From NCBI RefSeq assembly GCF_001439785.1, contig NZ_JYLI01000004.1:62001-126000 (forward strand): DNA of 64,000 bases, given 5' to 3'. The notes below the pieces were generated by a model that saw only the letters and a list, made by a program, of their open reading frames with translations, was not told the origin of the DNA and ran no database searches. This document shows positions 30,318 through 38,751 of the stretch, piece after piece; within the stretch, counting starts at the first letter, position 1, and each line of letters begins with the position of its first letter. This DNA comes from Pseudomonas poae. Its GTDB lineage: Bacteria; Pseudomonadota; Gammaproteobacteria; Pseudomonadales; Pseudomonadaceae. Made by a program: the position numbers and the translations under genes.

Positions 30318-31277
30318 TTAGTTATAGGTGATGTTGACCGTGGCGGTGCTGGTCAGCGTGCCTTGGCTGACCGTGCCGTTGCGGTGATAGGCAGCGCTGA
30401 GTGGCAACACGGCACGATCGCCGGATACCGCCAGCGTGCGCTCGTTGTCGCTGCCATCTGCCGAGAGGGTCCGCGCAACGCCGTTTATGCGTGAATACAG
30501 CCACAGCGCCACGCCACCGGCGGTGCCCGTGTTGGCGAACAGCAAGGTGTTTTCAGGTGCTGGCGTGCCGGAGAAACGGAATGTGACGCTGGAGGCCTCG
30601 CTGCAGTTGGCGCTTAACTCGAAGTCGCGTACGCCGGCAAAAGGCGCCGCTTCAAACGCGCTGGCTTGCACCGGGTCGAGCGAAATGGTGCGATTGACGT
30701 CGCCGGCTGCCAGGTCGCAGGTGGCGGCAGGGCTGACGAAGCGCACCGGGCTGTCGAGCAGCAGTTGGTAGCGGCCCAGGATGTTGTTCCTGACATCTCT
30801 CATGCGGTAATCGAAAATATTGCCGGCAGGCATGACCCCACCTGTCACCGGCCCGATTTTGTAGAAAATCGCCTCCGCTTTCGTGAAAATCGGGATCCTC
30901 CCCGGTGGACCGACGGTCTCGCCGCTCGTCAAAGCGAAGTTGTTGGTCGACCCGCGTGCATCGGTGATTCTGATCGTGATGCCTATGCCGGGCGCCTCGG
31001 TAGGGTACGAGAAGGCGATCGGCTCTCTTGGACCTAATTGTCGCGCGATGACCACGATCAGACTGTGGGTGGGGCAGTCGAGAAAACGGTCAGGCAGCAC
31101 GCCGTTAAAGGGTTGGCGCAGGATTTCGCTGCCCAGGGGCAGGCTGGCCGGTACGCTGATAACGGCTGGCAGCGTCAAGCCATGCTGGGAGTTGGAATAA
31201 CTCTCACAATAGGCTTGGGCGGCTAATGGAACGCTGGTCAGTAGGACGGCGAACAGGCGTTTGATGGAATGCTTCAT
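30318..31277 (-). CDS. Two-domain fimbrial protein, probable tip adhesin
   Basis: This 319-residue secreted protein has a signal peptide ending A-A-Q-A. An N-terminal domain of about 165 residues holds a cysteine pair (A-Y-C-E near the mature start and L-D-C-P). A C-terminal pilin domain starts near A-T-C-D-L-A-A-G-D-V-N-R-T and ends V-N-I-T-Y-N. That layout is typical of tip adhesins, where the first domain binds the receptor. I cannot name the receptor. Two other starts upstream (31307, 31340) are in frame, but the M-K-H-S-I-K-R start gives the better signal peptide. Confidence 0.8.
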   Translation of the reverse strand: MKHSIKRLFAVLLTSVPLAAQAYCESYSNSQHGLTLPAVISVPASLPLGSEILRQPFNGVLPDRFLDCPTHSLIVVIARQLGPREPIAFSYPTEAPGIGITIRITDARGSTNNFALTSGETVGPPGRIPIFTKAEAIFYKIGPVTGGVMPAGNIFDYRMRDVRNNILGRYQLLLDSPVRFVSPAATCDLAAGDVNRTISLDPVQASAFEAAPFAGVRDFELSANCSEASSVTFRFSGTPAPENTLLFANTGTAGGVALWLYSRINGVARTLSADGSDNERTLAVSGDRAVLPLSAAYHRNGTVSQGTLTSTATVNITYN

Positions 31278-31303
31278 CTTCAGTCCCGCAAGAAACAAGA
31301 GGT

Positions 31304-33823
31304 TCATGGGCGCGCGCCGCGTTGCGTGCCGGCTTTGCAAACGCCCGCATCCAACTGGCGCAAGCGGGTGCTCGCGGTGCTGTCAGGTTGTACCGCCAGG
31401 TCGTAGTCGAGCTGGCAGGTGTCATCAGCCAGGGGGCCCCATGTGACGCGTAACCGGCCTCGCGTGCCGGCTACACGCACGAATGCTTTTGCGCCCTGGC
31501 CGACAATCCCGACAGTGGCGCCGACTTCGTCGAACACATCGGCACCGAACGGCAGCACGCTGCCGTCCTCGCGCAAGGCGCTGATCAATACGGCGTGGCC
31601 GCCGATGACCTCAAAGGGCAGCCGCACCACCGAGCCCGCGCGCGGCGCTACGTTTTGCGAGGCCGTCTTAAGCTCGATATCGACGGACAGATCCCCGGGG
31701 TCCAGTTCGACCACGTTCTGCCGGTACGGCGTGAGATGGGGCACCACGGCAAAGCCGCTGTTGTCGACCTGCGCACTGCGGTTGCCATTGACTCGGGCAC
31801 CCTGGGCATTCGGCGCCTGGACGATGCCGAGGGTATCGCCCAGCTCCGGGGCGAAGGTCACGCCGCCTGAATGGGCGACAATGCCGCCGGTGATGCCGAA
31901 CGCGCTTGAGCGGTACGCATCGCTTTGGCCATACCCGGCCGACATTACGCCGTGGCTGGCCTGATACCGCACATCGGCACTGCTGGCGTTGCCGCCGCCC
32001 CGTGCCTGGCTGCTGCTCAGGCCATAGTTCAATTCGTTACGTTCACCCAGGCTGCCACTCAGGCTCACGCGCTCGCCGCTGCTTTGATCGCCGTGGTAGG
32101 CGGTGGTGGTCAGGGTCGGTGGGCGTGCGCCGTTGCCCAGTGGCAGACTGAAGGTGAGGTCTACCTGCTTGTCGACCTTTTCACTGAGCAAGTCGCGGGT
32201 ACGCTGGGCGCTGACGGTGTAGTGAAGACCCTTCCATGAGCCGCTGTAACCGGTGGTGAGCGTCAGATTGCCGTTGGTTCGATTCCAGTAATTCTGCGAT
32301 GAACCCGTCAGGTACATCGAGCCACTGCCCACGCGCTGGTTGAGGCTGATGTCCATGCGGTCACGCAGGTGCGACACGCTGTCCAGTTTCAGCCCGTCAA
32401 TGGCGAGGTCGCGCACGCGCGCTGCATCGCTCACGCTCAGGAAGCCTTCAGTGGAATAACGGTAGGCGCCCAGCGCGAAGTGGGTGCCGGAGTCTGCAAA
32501 ATTCTTGCTGTAGCGCAACTGAACGCTCTGCCCTTGGCGCGCCCCATGGCCCGGCAGGCGCGCGTGGGAGTGCGTGAGGTCCAGCGACAGCGCGCCGAGC
32601 GGGGTGTTGAACGCGGCGCCAAGCAAGGGCGAGCGATAGTCCTCGCCCACCACCACGCCGGTGTAGCCCGTCAGCAGGTTGTTCAGCCCGCGCTGGTAGG
32701 TGGCTTGCATCAGTGTCGGCGGGTGGTGCAGGCCAATTTCATCCAGCCGGCCGGCGCTCAGCGAATAGCGGCTGGCATCCGGGCGCAGCAGGTTGGCGTT
32801 GGCGGCAAACGGTACGATGAATTCGCGTGTGCGGCCATCGGCCTCTGTGACGGTGACCTGGAGGTCGCCGCCGTAGCCGGTGGGAAACAGGTCATTGAGC
32901 ACAAACGGTCCAGGCGCCACGGACACTTCGTCGAGCAGCACGCCGCGCTGGCGCACGCTGACCCGCGCGTTGGTCTCGGCCACGCCGCGCACCACCGGGG
33001 CGAACCCGGTCCGCGAATCGGGCAGCATGCGGTCATCGCTGAACAGGCTGACCCCACGCAGGCGCACGCTGTCGTACAACTCACCCGGCGTGTAGATTTC
33101 GCCGATCATCAGTTGCGAACGCAGCAGACTCACGTCGCGTTGCACATAGCTGGCGCTGCTCTGGTAGCCGGCGGCGGTCGAGGTGCGGCTGTAGCTGCCG
33201 TTATGGCGCAGGTGCCAATCGCCCAGATTGAGGCCTGTGTTCAGGCCCAGGTAGCTCGACCCCAGCGAATGCCCAGCCGTCTGCGTCACAAAGGTGTTGG
33301 CGTTGTAGCGCACAAAGGCCGCGTTGATGCCGTTGTCCCAGTGCTGCGGGTCGACGTAGCCGCGTGGCTGGCGTGCCAGGTAGATCTGCGGAATCTGCAG
33401 CTCCAGGCGGTTTTCTCCGGAATCGAACCGGCTGCTGGCGCCAGGCAGGTAAGTGGCGATGTCTGCACAGGTGGAAAACGCCGTCACGGTTTCCAGGCTG
33501 ATGCCAAACCGTTGCAACGCCTCGCGCTCCAGGCACAGCTGCGCCGCTTCCTGGCCCGGGAGCATGGCGAACGCCACGGTTTCGCGGCCGATCCACTGGC
33601 CATTGAGGCGCACGTCGGCGCGGTAGCTGCCGGGCAGCACGACGTTGCCCTGGTTGAAGCGGGAGATATCCACCTGCAAGCCAGCCGCGCGATCGGCAAA
33701 GAAAGCCGGGTTGAATTCGACCTGTTCGGCACCTTGTGCACTGTTGGCCAACGACAGGCCCAGCGCCACCGGGTAGAAAAATTGACGTGCGGTTTTTACG
33801 CCGATTGGCGTGTTCAGACTCAT
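31304..33823 (-). CDS. Fimbrial outer membrane usher
   Basis: This 839-residue usher forms the pore through which chaperone-subunit complexes are assembled. A signal peptide is followed by the N-terminal domain (V-E-F-N-P-A-F-F and the cysteine-containing segments), the 24-strand barrel with the P-G-P-F-V-L-N-D-L-F hallmark near residue 300, a plug region and C-terminal domains ending with a cysteine pair (D-T-C-Q-L and A-G-V-C). The length and the hallmark order fit FimD/PapC. The ATG at 33823 is preferred; the upstream frame lacks a signal peptide. Confidence 0.93.
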   Translation of the reverse strand: MSLNTPIGVKTARQFFYPVALGLSLANSAQGAEQVEFNPAFFADRAAGLQVDISRFNQGNVVLPGSYRADVRLNGQWIGRETVAFAMLPGQEAAQLCLEREALQRFGISLETVTAFSTCADIATYLPGASSRFDSGENRLELQIPQIYLARQPRGYVDPQHWDNGINAAFVRYNANTFVTQTAGHSLGSSYLGLNTGLNLGDWHLRHNGSYSRTSTAAGYQSSASYVQRDVSLLRSQLMIGEIYTPGELYDSVRLRGVSLFSDDRMLPDSRTGFAPVVRGVAETNARVSVRQRGVLLDEVSVAPGPFVLNDLFPTGYGGDLQVTVTEADGRTREFIVPFAANANLLRPDASRYSLSAGRLDEIGLHHPPTLMQATYQRGLNNLLTGYTGVVVGEDYRSPLLGAAFNTPLGALSLDLTHSHARLPGHGARQGQSVQLRYSKNFADSGTHFALGAYRYSTEGFLSVSDAARVRDLAIDGLKLDSVSHLRDRMDISLNQRVGSGSMYLTGSSQNYWNRTNGNLTLTTGYSGSWKGLHYTVSAQRTRDLLSEKVDKQVDLTFSLPLGNGARPPTLTTTAYHGDQSSGERVSLSGSLGERNELNYGLSSSQARGGGNASSADVRYQASHGVMSAGYGQSDAYRSSAFGITGGIVAHSGGVTFAPELGDTLGIVQAPNAQGARVNGNRSAQVDNSGFAVVPHLTPYRQNVVELDPGDLSVDIELKTASQNVAPRAGSVVRLPFEVIGGHAVLISALREDGSVLPFGADVFDEVGATVGIVGQGAKAFVRVAGTRGRLRVTWGPLADDTCQLDYDLAVQPDSTASTRLRQLDAGVCKAGTQRGARP

Positions 33824-33935
33824 GGTTGCAGTGCTCGGAAACAGATGCCGATGGAATGTCGGCACAGGCAATCCCTGCCCGGTTGATCGGGCATCGGTAC
33901 GAAGGCTTTTGATGGGGTTGAACGCTATGGCGACG

Positions 33936-34703
33936 TCAGGGCGGCGCGGTGGCGCTGTGGGCCACTTTCACGCCGAAATCGTCGAGGGTCTTGAATGCCA
34001 CGGTGGCCGCAACGCCGGGCGCCGACTTGAGCGTGGGCAGGTCGAAGCGGTTGCGCCCGCCCGGCACCACCATGTTTTCAGCACCTGAAACGGGCGGTTT
34101 GCGCGGGTGACGCTGGCCGGCTTCCAGTACGTCAATCTGGTCAAAGGTCACGTAGTAAGGCGTCGGGTTGAACACTTCCACTGCCTGCCCCTGGTGGGTC
34201 GACACACGGCGCCATTGCAGTTTTTCGGGCGCGTCTTCGACTCTGTAAGGCAGGTTCGCCGGTCGGAAAAACAGCTTGATCCGCGAGCGAAATGCCAACT
34301 GCAGCTGATTGCCTTGAAGGGCTGTCGAGGACTGCGCAGGCACCTCCAGCAGGTTGAACCAGAACAGGCTTTCCTGGGCTTGCGGCAGGGCGTCGCCCGT
34401 ATAGGCCAGCCGCGCCACCTGCTGTTTGCCGGGCTCCATGCGAAAGATCGGCGGCGTGACCACGAACGGCACGCCCGCCCGTTCCGGCGTTGCCTGCTCG
34501 TCGCCGCTGTCCAGCCATACCTGGGCCAGCACCGGTGCCTGGTTCTTGCTTTCCAGGCGCACCGTCACTTCCCTGTCGTTCTGCCCATAGACGATGCGCG
34601 TGCTGTTGATCACCACGCTTGCCTGTGCGGTATGGGCGCCTATCAGCGCCATGGCCAACACCGCGCGCCTCACCCGTGTCGATGAAAACAAGGTTGTTTT
34701 CAT
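33936..34703 (-). CDS. Periplasmic fimbrial chaperone, second copy
   Basis: This 255-residue PapD-type chaperone has a signal peptide ending Q-A-S. Strand A1 carries the invariant arginine in N-S-T-R-I-V-Y, and G1 carries the invariant lysine (R-I-K-L-F-F-R-P); the pair anchors the subunit C-terminus. It should perform donor-strand complementation for subunits of this operon. It starts one base after the stop of the first chaperone, so the two are co-translated, and it precedes the usher by 112 bases. Confidence 0.92.
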   Translation of the reverse strand: MKTTLFSSTRVRRAVLAMALIGAHTAQASVVINSTRIVYGQNDREVTVRLESKNQAPVLAQVWLDSGDEQATPERAGVPFVVTPPIFRMEPGKQQVARLAYTGDALPQAQESLFWFNLLEVPAQSSTALQGNQLQLAFRSRIKLFFRPANLPYRVEDAPEKLQWRRVSTHQGQAVEVFNPTPYYVTFDQIDVLEAGQRHPRKPPVSGAENMVVPGGRNRFDLPTLKSAPGVAATVAFKTLDDFGVKVAHSATAPP

Positions 34704-34704
34704 C

Positions 34705-35478
34705 TCAGCGGGCCTGGGCGTCTAGGTCAGCCGAGTGACGCACGCGGGCGCCGAAGTCGGTGATGGTGGTGAACTCGACCTTGAGCGCGCCGCTTGGGCG
34801 ACTGCGCAGCAACGGCAGCACAAACTGTTTCACGTCGCCGGCCGGCAGCAGCAGGCTGTCGGTGGCCGACTGGTTCGGCGCTTTGCTGAATCGTTGGCCC
34901 GCGTTGAGCAAGTCCACTGACGCGAGCGAAAGATGGTACGGCGTTGGATTGGTGACCTGCAGGGCAAACCCCTGTGCGTGGCTGACCAGCTTCCATTGCA
35001 ATTTGGCAGCGGCACTGGCCGCCGGGTAGGGCAGCGTGGGCGGGCGCAGGAATACGCGCAGACGGGTGCGAAACGACAATTCGATCTGGTTGTTTTTTTC
35101 GGCATCCGCCGCGCGCGGCGGCACTTCCAGCACGTTGAGCCAGTACAGGCTTTCCCGGTCGGTGGGCACCGGGTCACCGGAGTAGCGCAGGCGCAATGCC
35201 TGTTGCTGGTAAGGCTCGATGCGAAAGATCGGCGGCGAAACACTGAACGGCGCCTGCGCAGTGGCTGGCCTGGAGTGTCGGTCGCCACTGTCCAGCCAGG
35301 TTTGCACCAGTGCCGGGCGACTGCCTCTGTTTTCCAGACGCACGATGACTTCCTGGCGCTGCGCCGGGTAGATCACCCGCGTGCCATGCACAATCACGCC
35401 AGCCCGTGCGTCGGGTGTCAGCAGTAACAGCACGGCAAGTGACGCAGCCAGCCATGCAAGGCCGCTCATTGTTTTCAT
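34705..35478 (-). CDS. Periplasmic fimbrial chaperone, first copy
   Basis: This 257-residue PapD-type chaperone has a signal peptide ending D-A-R-A. The invariant arginine is kept (H-G-T-R-V-I-Y-P), but the position of the usual G1 lysine reads L-R-V-F-L-R-P, so lysine is replaced by arginine. The fold motifs S-P-P-I-F-R-I-E-P and N-P-T-P-Y-H are present. The ATG at 35478 has GGAG upstream; the longer frame to 35499 is unlikely. Two adjacent chaperones may serve different subunits. Confidence 0.9.
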   Translation of the reverse strand: MKTMSGLAWLAASLAVLLLLTPDARAGVIVHGTRVIYPAQRQEVIVRLENRGSRPALVQTWLDSGDRHSRPATAQAPFSVSPPIFRIEPYQQQALRLRYSGDPVPTDRESLYWLNVLEVPPRAADAEKNNQIELSFRTRLRVFLRPPTLPYPAASAAAKLQWKLVSHAQGFALQVTNPTPYHLSLASVDLLNAGQRFSKAPNQSATDSLLLPAGDVKQFVLPLLRSRPSGALKVEFTTITDFGARVRHSADLDAQAR

Positions 35479-35502
35479 CGTCCGATCTCCTCTCGTCACT
35501 CC

Positions 35503-36075
35503 TTACTCGGCGTACTCGATCATGAAACCGACCCTGGTATTGACCTTGCCCTCAGTGGCGGCGCCGCTGGCGTAAAGCTGCGCCGCGAGGGGGATGGTTG
35601 CCTGGTTGTCGGTGATCACCACGGCTTCGGATTTGTCGGTGTAGACATTGAGCGGCGTGCCGGTACGACTGGTGACTTCGACCTGCACGTTCTTGGCATT
35701 GGTGGTGTCGGACGGGTCGTCGTAGCCGTCGATATTCAAGCGCCCGGTCGCCACATCGATAGCGGGGCTGGTCGGGTCGAACGCCACCATGGCGGTGCGC
35801 CCGTTGGTGCAACTGCCTTCGCCTGGAGCGCCGATGCGAATGGTGAAGCCGGTGAGGTTGGCGCGGCTGCCGGCCGTGGCCAGGCGCGCGGCTGAGACGC
35901 CGCCCAGGTTCACATCCTTGACCACCGCCCCTGTGCCGGGCGCGGCGCCTTCGATGGTGCAGGTCACGTCTGTCACCAGGCCGCTGAAATTGATCACGCC
36001 ATCGGTGGCATGGGTGGTAGTCGACAGCGCTGCACTCAGAATGAGGGCGGCGGGAATTAAAGCCTTAACGTTCAT
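35503..36075 (-). CDS. Fimbrial subunit, probable major pilin
   Basis: This 190-residue secreted protein has a signal peptide ending T-T-H-A. The first cysteine lies in V-T-C-T-I-E and the second in G-S-C-T-N-G, as in type 1 pilins. The C-terminus ends V-G-F-M-I-E-Y-A-E. It is the first gene of the operon, nearest the promoter region, which is the usual place of the major subunit. It is 24 bases upstream of the first chaperone. Confidence 0.86.
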   Translation of the reverse strand: MNVKALIPAALILSAALSTTTHATDGVINFSGLVTDVTCTIEGAAPGTGAVVKDVNLGGVSAARLATAGSRANLTGFTIRIGAPGEGSCTNGRTAMVAFDPTSPAIDVATGRLNIDGYDDPSDTTNAKNVQVEVTSRTGTPLNVYTDKSEAVVITDNQATIPLAAQLYASGAATEGKVNTRVGFMIEYAE

Positions 36076-36135
36076 CGTGTTCTCAAGGTTGGGTGTAAAT
36101 AATGGGTCCTTATAATGTGTATCTAAAAGTGAATG

Positions 36136-36149
36136 TTCTCTATAGAGAA
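36136..36149. promoter_or_regulatory. Perfect 14-base palindrome in the divergent fim/regulator promoter region
   Basis: TTCTCTATAGAGAA is a perfect palindrome in an AT-rich 283-base gap (36076-36358) between the fimbrial operon and the divergent LuxR-type regulator. It is placed 61 bases upstream of the first pilin start. It is a candidate operator for the neighbouring response regulator; the AT-richness contrasts with the surrounding sequence. No clear -35/-10 pair stands out. Confidence 0.5.
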
Positions 36150-36358
36150 GTATCGATATTGCGTTCGTAATAGATTGAAATCGTATTGTTTGTATTGAGT
36201 ATTTTTTAAAGTGCGGCTTGGCTAGGAAGTTTCCCTCGGAATACTCTGTCAGTCGTTACTGTAGTTTTATGTAGTCTTTGTTGTGGGCATATATTGAATG
36301 CCCTGTAGGCCTGGGTTATAGCGTTGAACAAGTTACAGGCATTAACGCAGGTATCCCG

Positions 36359-37054
36359 ATGGCAGCTTCAAGTTCCACCCCTTGCACTGTCATGCTGCTG
36401 GATGACCACGAGATGGTTCGCCAGGGTATCGAGCTGGGCCTGCGCAACGAGGCCGATATCCGCGTGATCGGCTCGTTCGGCACGGCAAGGGCGTTGCTGG
36501 AGGCGCTGGACCGGCACCCTGCGGACGTGGTGGTCATGGACTTCGTGCTGGCGCCCTCGGAGACCGACGGTCTGAACCTGATCCAGGTGCTCAAGCGGCG
36601 TTTCAGCCGGTGCAGATCGTTGATCGTGGCGTCGCACTACACGCCCGCGACGGTTGCGCTGTCGTTGAAAGCCGGGTGTTGGGGAATCCTGGGGAAAACC
36701 CAGAACCTGCAGACGTTGATCACCGCTATTCGAACCGTCGCCCAGGGCCGCTTGTATGTGCAGCCCGGTATGGTGCCGGCGCTGCAAGGCATGCAATCGA
36801 TGACGCACGTTGCCGGCCCGCGCTCAAATTTGGATATTTCAACACCGCTGCGCTTGAGCGCCTGCCTCACACCCAAAGAGCAGGAAGTACTGCGCTGTTT
36901 TCTCGACGGCATGTCGGTGAGTTCAATTGCCGCCAAGTTTTCCCGCAGTGCAAGTACCATCAGCACGCAAAAACAATCGGCGTATCGAAAGTTGGGTATC
37001 AGCAACGACAGCGAACTGTTCAAGTTCAATCAGCAGTTCGGCGAGTTTGAATAA
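36359..37054 (+). CDS. LuxR/NarL-family response regulator
   Basis: This 231-residue protein has a receiver domain with the acidic pair D-D-H-E, the phospho-acceptor Asp in V-V-M-D-F-V-L and the lysine in G-I-L-G-K-T. A C-terminal LuxR-type helix-turn-helix follows (L-T-P-K-E-Q-E-V-L and S-A-S-T-I-S-T-Q-K). The arrangement resembles RcsB/FimZ-type regulators. It is divergent from the fimbrial operon and probably controls it. No sensor kinase gene lies beside it. The ATG at 36359 gives a normal receiver start; the frame upstream to 36278 has no support. Confidence 0.88.
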   Translation: MAASSSTPCTVMLLDDHEMVRQGIELGLRNEADIRVIGSFGTARALLEALDRHPADVVVMDFVLAPSETDGLNLIQVLKRRFSRCRSLIVASHYTPATVALSLKAGCWGILGKTQNLQTLITAIRTVAQGRLYVQPGMVPALQGMQSMTHVAGPRSNLDISTPLRLSACLTPKEQEVLRCFLDGMSVSSIAAKFSRSASTISTQKQSAYRKLGISNDSELFKFNQQFGEFE

Positions 37055-37061
37055 TTGCCGG

Positions 37062-37682
37062 TTAAACCGGGTCTTGCAGGTAACGCAGTGCCAGCCGTTC
37101 GGTGGCCTGGCGTATCGGCGGCAACAGGTGCGGTGCCACCAGCATCATGATCTGGTAAACCACCACCCGCACCTCGCCGACACGGCCGAGAACGCGCTGA
37201 TAATCCAGGGAAAACAGCAGGGTCAGGGTGATTTGCTCCACCAGTTGCCCCAGTGCCTGGGTATCGCTCACCAGTTGCCCATCGGCCTTGAGCCGCGCCA
37301 GCAGCGAGGCGAGGGTGCGCTTGAGGGCGGTGAGCAGGTGGCGAATGCCCTTGGCCAGCTTGGGCAGGCGTCCGGCCAGGTTGGACAGGTCCTGGAACAG
37401 AAACCGGTAATGCGCCATGCGCTCCACGATCAGGTGCAGAAACAGCCAGTAATCCTGGGGTTCCAGGTGCGCATCGGCGGGCGGGTCGAGCAGCGGCGCC
37501 AGCTCGGTCTGAAAGCGCTCGAACAATCCCAGCACCAGCGGCTCCTTGCCATGGAAGTGATAGTAGAGGTTGCCGGGGCTGATCCCCATCTCATTGGCCA
37601 CCTCCATGGTCGACACATTCGGTTCGCCCTTATGATTGAACAACTGCAGGGCACATTCAAGGATACGGTCGCGGGTCTTCAT
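37062..37682 (-). CDS. phaD: TetR-family PHA regulator PhaD
   Basis: This 206-residue transcriptional regulator has an N-terminal TetR helix-turn-helix (S-T-M-E-V-A-N-E-M-G-I-S-P-G-N-L-Y-Y-H-F) and an all-helical ligand-binding region. In P. putida PhaD activates the phaC1 and phaI promoters. The ATG at 37682 gives the usual length. The gene lies only 64 bases after phaZ, with no phaC2 between them, and its stop faces the LuxR-type gene seven bases away. Confidence 0.92.
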   Translation of the reverse strand: MKTRDRILECALQLFNHKGEPNVSTMEVANEMGISPGNLYYHFHGKEPLVLGLFERFQTELAPLLDPPADAHLEPQDYWLFLHLIVERMAHYRFLFQDLSNLAGRLPKLAKGIRHLLTALKRTLASLLARLKADGQLVSDTQALGQLVEQITLTLLFSLDYQRVLGRVGEVRVVVYQIMMLVAPHLLPPIRQATERLALRYLQDPV

Positions 37683-37746
37683 CCGGGCTTCTTGGGCTGA
37701 TCGTTGAGTTGAGCGCAGGCGCATACAGGCGGCCGGCGACGCGTTA

Positions 37747-38592
37747 TTACACGGTTGGTCGCGGGTGAATCACGGCGCGCAGGCGCTCCTCCTGAAGGAA
37801 TTTCATGATGATCGGCGCCACGGCCTCGGCCCGTGTGATCAGGAACAGATGGCCGTCATCGATGATGTGCAACTGCGCATTGGGGATGCGCCAGGCGAGC
37901 AGGCGCATGTTGATCAGCGGAATCAGCGGGTCGTCGTCACCGGCCAGCACCAGGGTTGGTTGGCGGATCTTGTGCAGCCAGTGAATGCTGGTCCAGCCCA
38001 GCCCTGCGAACAGCTGCCAGTAGTAGCCCAGCTTGCCCGCCGAGCGCACTTTGCTGGCGTGCTCGGCAGCCAGCCTGGCATCCCGGCGGAACGAGCCGCC
38101 GTAGATCATCGGTGCAATGCGCACCACGTGGGACGGCTGGATATAGCGGCGCGGGCTTGCCATCAGCCACAGCACCTTGGGTTTGCCCGGCACCATCACC
38201 GCACCCGCCGCCGTGGCTGCCAGGATCAGTTTCTTGCAGCGTTCCGGGTAGTCATGAGCGAACTGCTGCGCCAACGCGCCGCCCCAGGACACGCCCACTG
38301 CGTTGACCTGGCCGTAATCCAGATAATCGAGCATGCGCGCGGTGAGCCTGGCCAGGCCGGGGAAGCGATACGGCCGGTTGGGCGTCGAAGAGCCGCCGAC
38401 GCCCGGCACATCGAAGGCTATCACTTCCAGGTCCGGGTCCAGGGCCTGCACGAACGGAAACACCAGCTCCAGGTTGGCGCCGATTCCATTGAAGATCAGT
38501 AACGGCGTCAGGTGCGGTTTGCCCGGACGCACCGCCGTGCGCAGGGTCTGGCCGTCCAGGTCGATGGTGCGGAAGATGAACGGTTGCGACAT
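37747..38592 (-). CDS. phaZ: Intracellular medium-chain PHA depolymerase
   Basis: This 281-residue alpha/beta hydrolase breaks down stored medium-chain PHA. The lipase box G-V-S-W-G-G holds Ser102. The acid lies in A-G-D-D-D-P-L-I-P and the catalytic histidine in D-D-G-H-L-F, all as in the Pseudomonas PhaZ family. The ATG at 38592 is preferred over a TTG two codons upstream. It is separated from phaC1 by 159 bases that hold a REPIN. Confidence 0.95.
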   Translation of the reverse strand: MSQPFIFRTIDLDGQTLRTAVRPGKPHLTPLLIFNGIGANLELVFPFVQALDPDLEVIAFDVPGVGGSSTPNRPYRFPGLARLTARMLDYLDYGQVNAVGVSWGGALAQQFAHDYPERCKKLILAATAAGAVMVPGKPKVLWLMASPRRYIQPSHVVRIAPMIYGGSFRRDARLAAEHASKVRSAGKLGYYWQLFAGLGWTSIHWLHKIRQPTLVLAGDDDPLIPLINMRLLAWRIPNAQLHIIDDGHLFLITRAEAVAPIIMKFLQEERLRAVIHPRPTV

Positions 38593-38633
38593 GCTCAAGC
38601 CCTGTGCAGTGTGACAGCCGGAATGTGGGCGAA

Positions 38634-38722
38634 CTGTGGGAGGCAGGAGGCTCCCGATGACGGTGCATCAGCAACCGGTGTTGACTGACACATCGCTATC
38701 GGGGAGCAAGCCCCTCCCACAC
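38634..38722. repeat. REPIN between phaC1 and phaZ
   Basis: The left arm, GTGGGAGGCAGGAGGCTCCC, and the right arm, GGGGAGCAAGCCCCTCCCAC, flank a spacer with GTGTTGACTGACAC. That spacer resembles the one at 51019 and the half element at 7774. It may tune the relative amounts of synthase and depolymerase mRNA; that is inference. Confidence 0.75.
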
Positions 38723-38751
38723 TTGATCTCATCCCATCATAAAAGTGTGTT

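Noticed and set aside
32369..33886. 505-residue plus-strand frame opposite the usher gene
   Set aside because: Shadow frame; the minus-strand usher has clear family hallmarks.
37055..37075. Short CCGGTT/AACCGG dyad between the LuxR-type gene and phaD
   Set aside because: Six-base stem with a one-base loop and no T-run; too weak to call a terminator.
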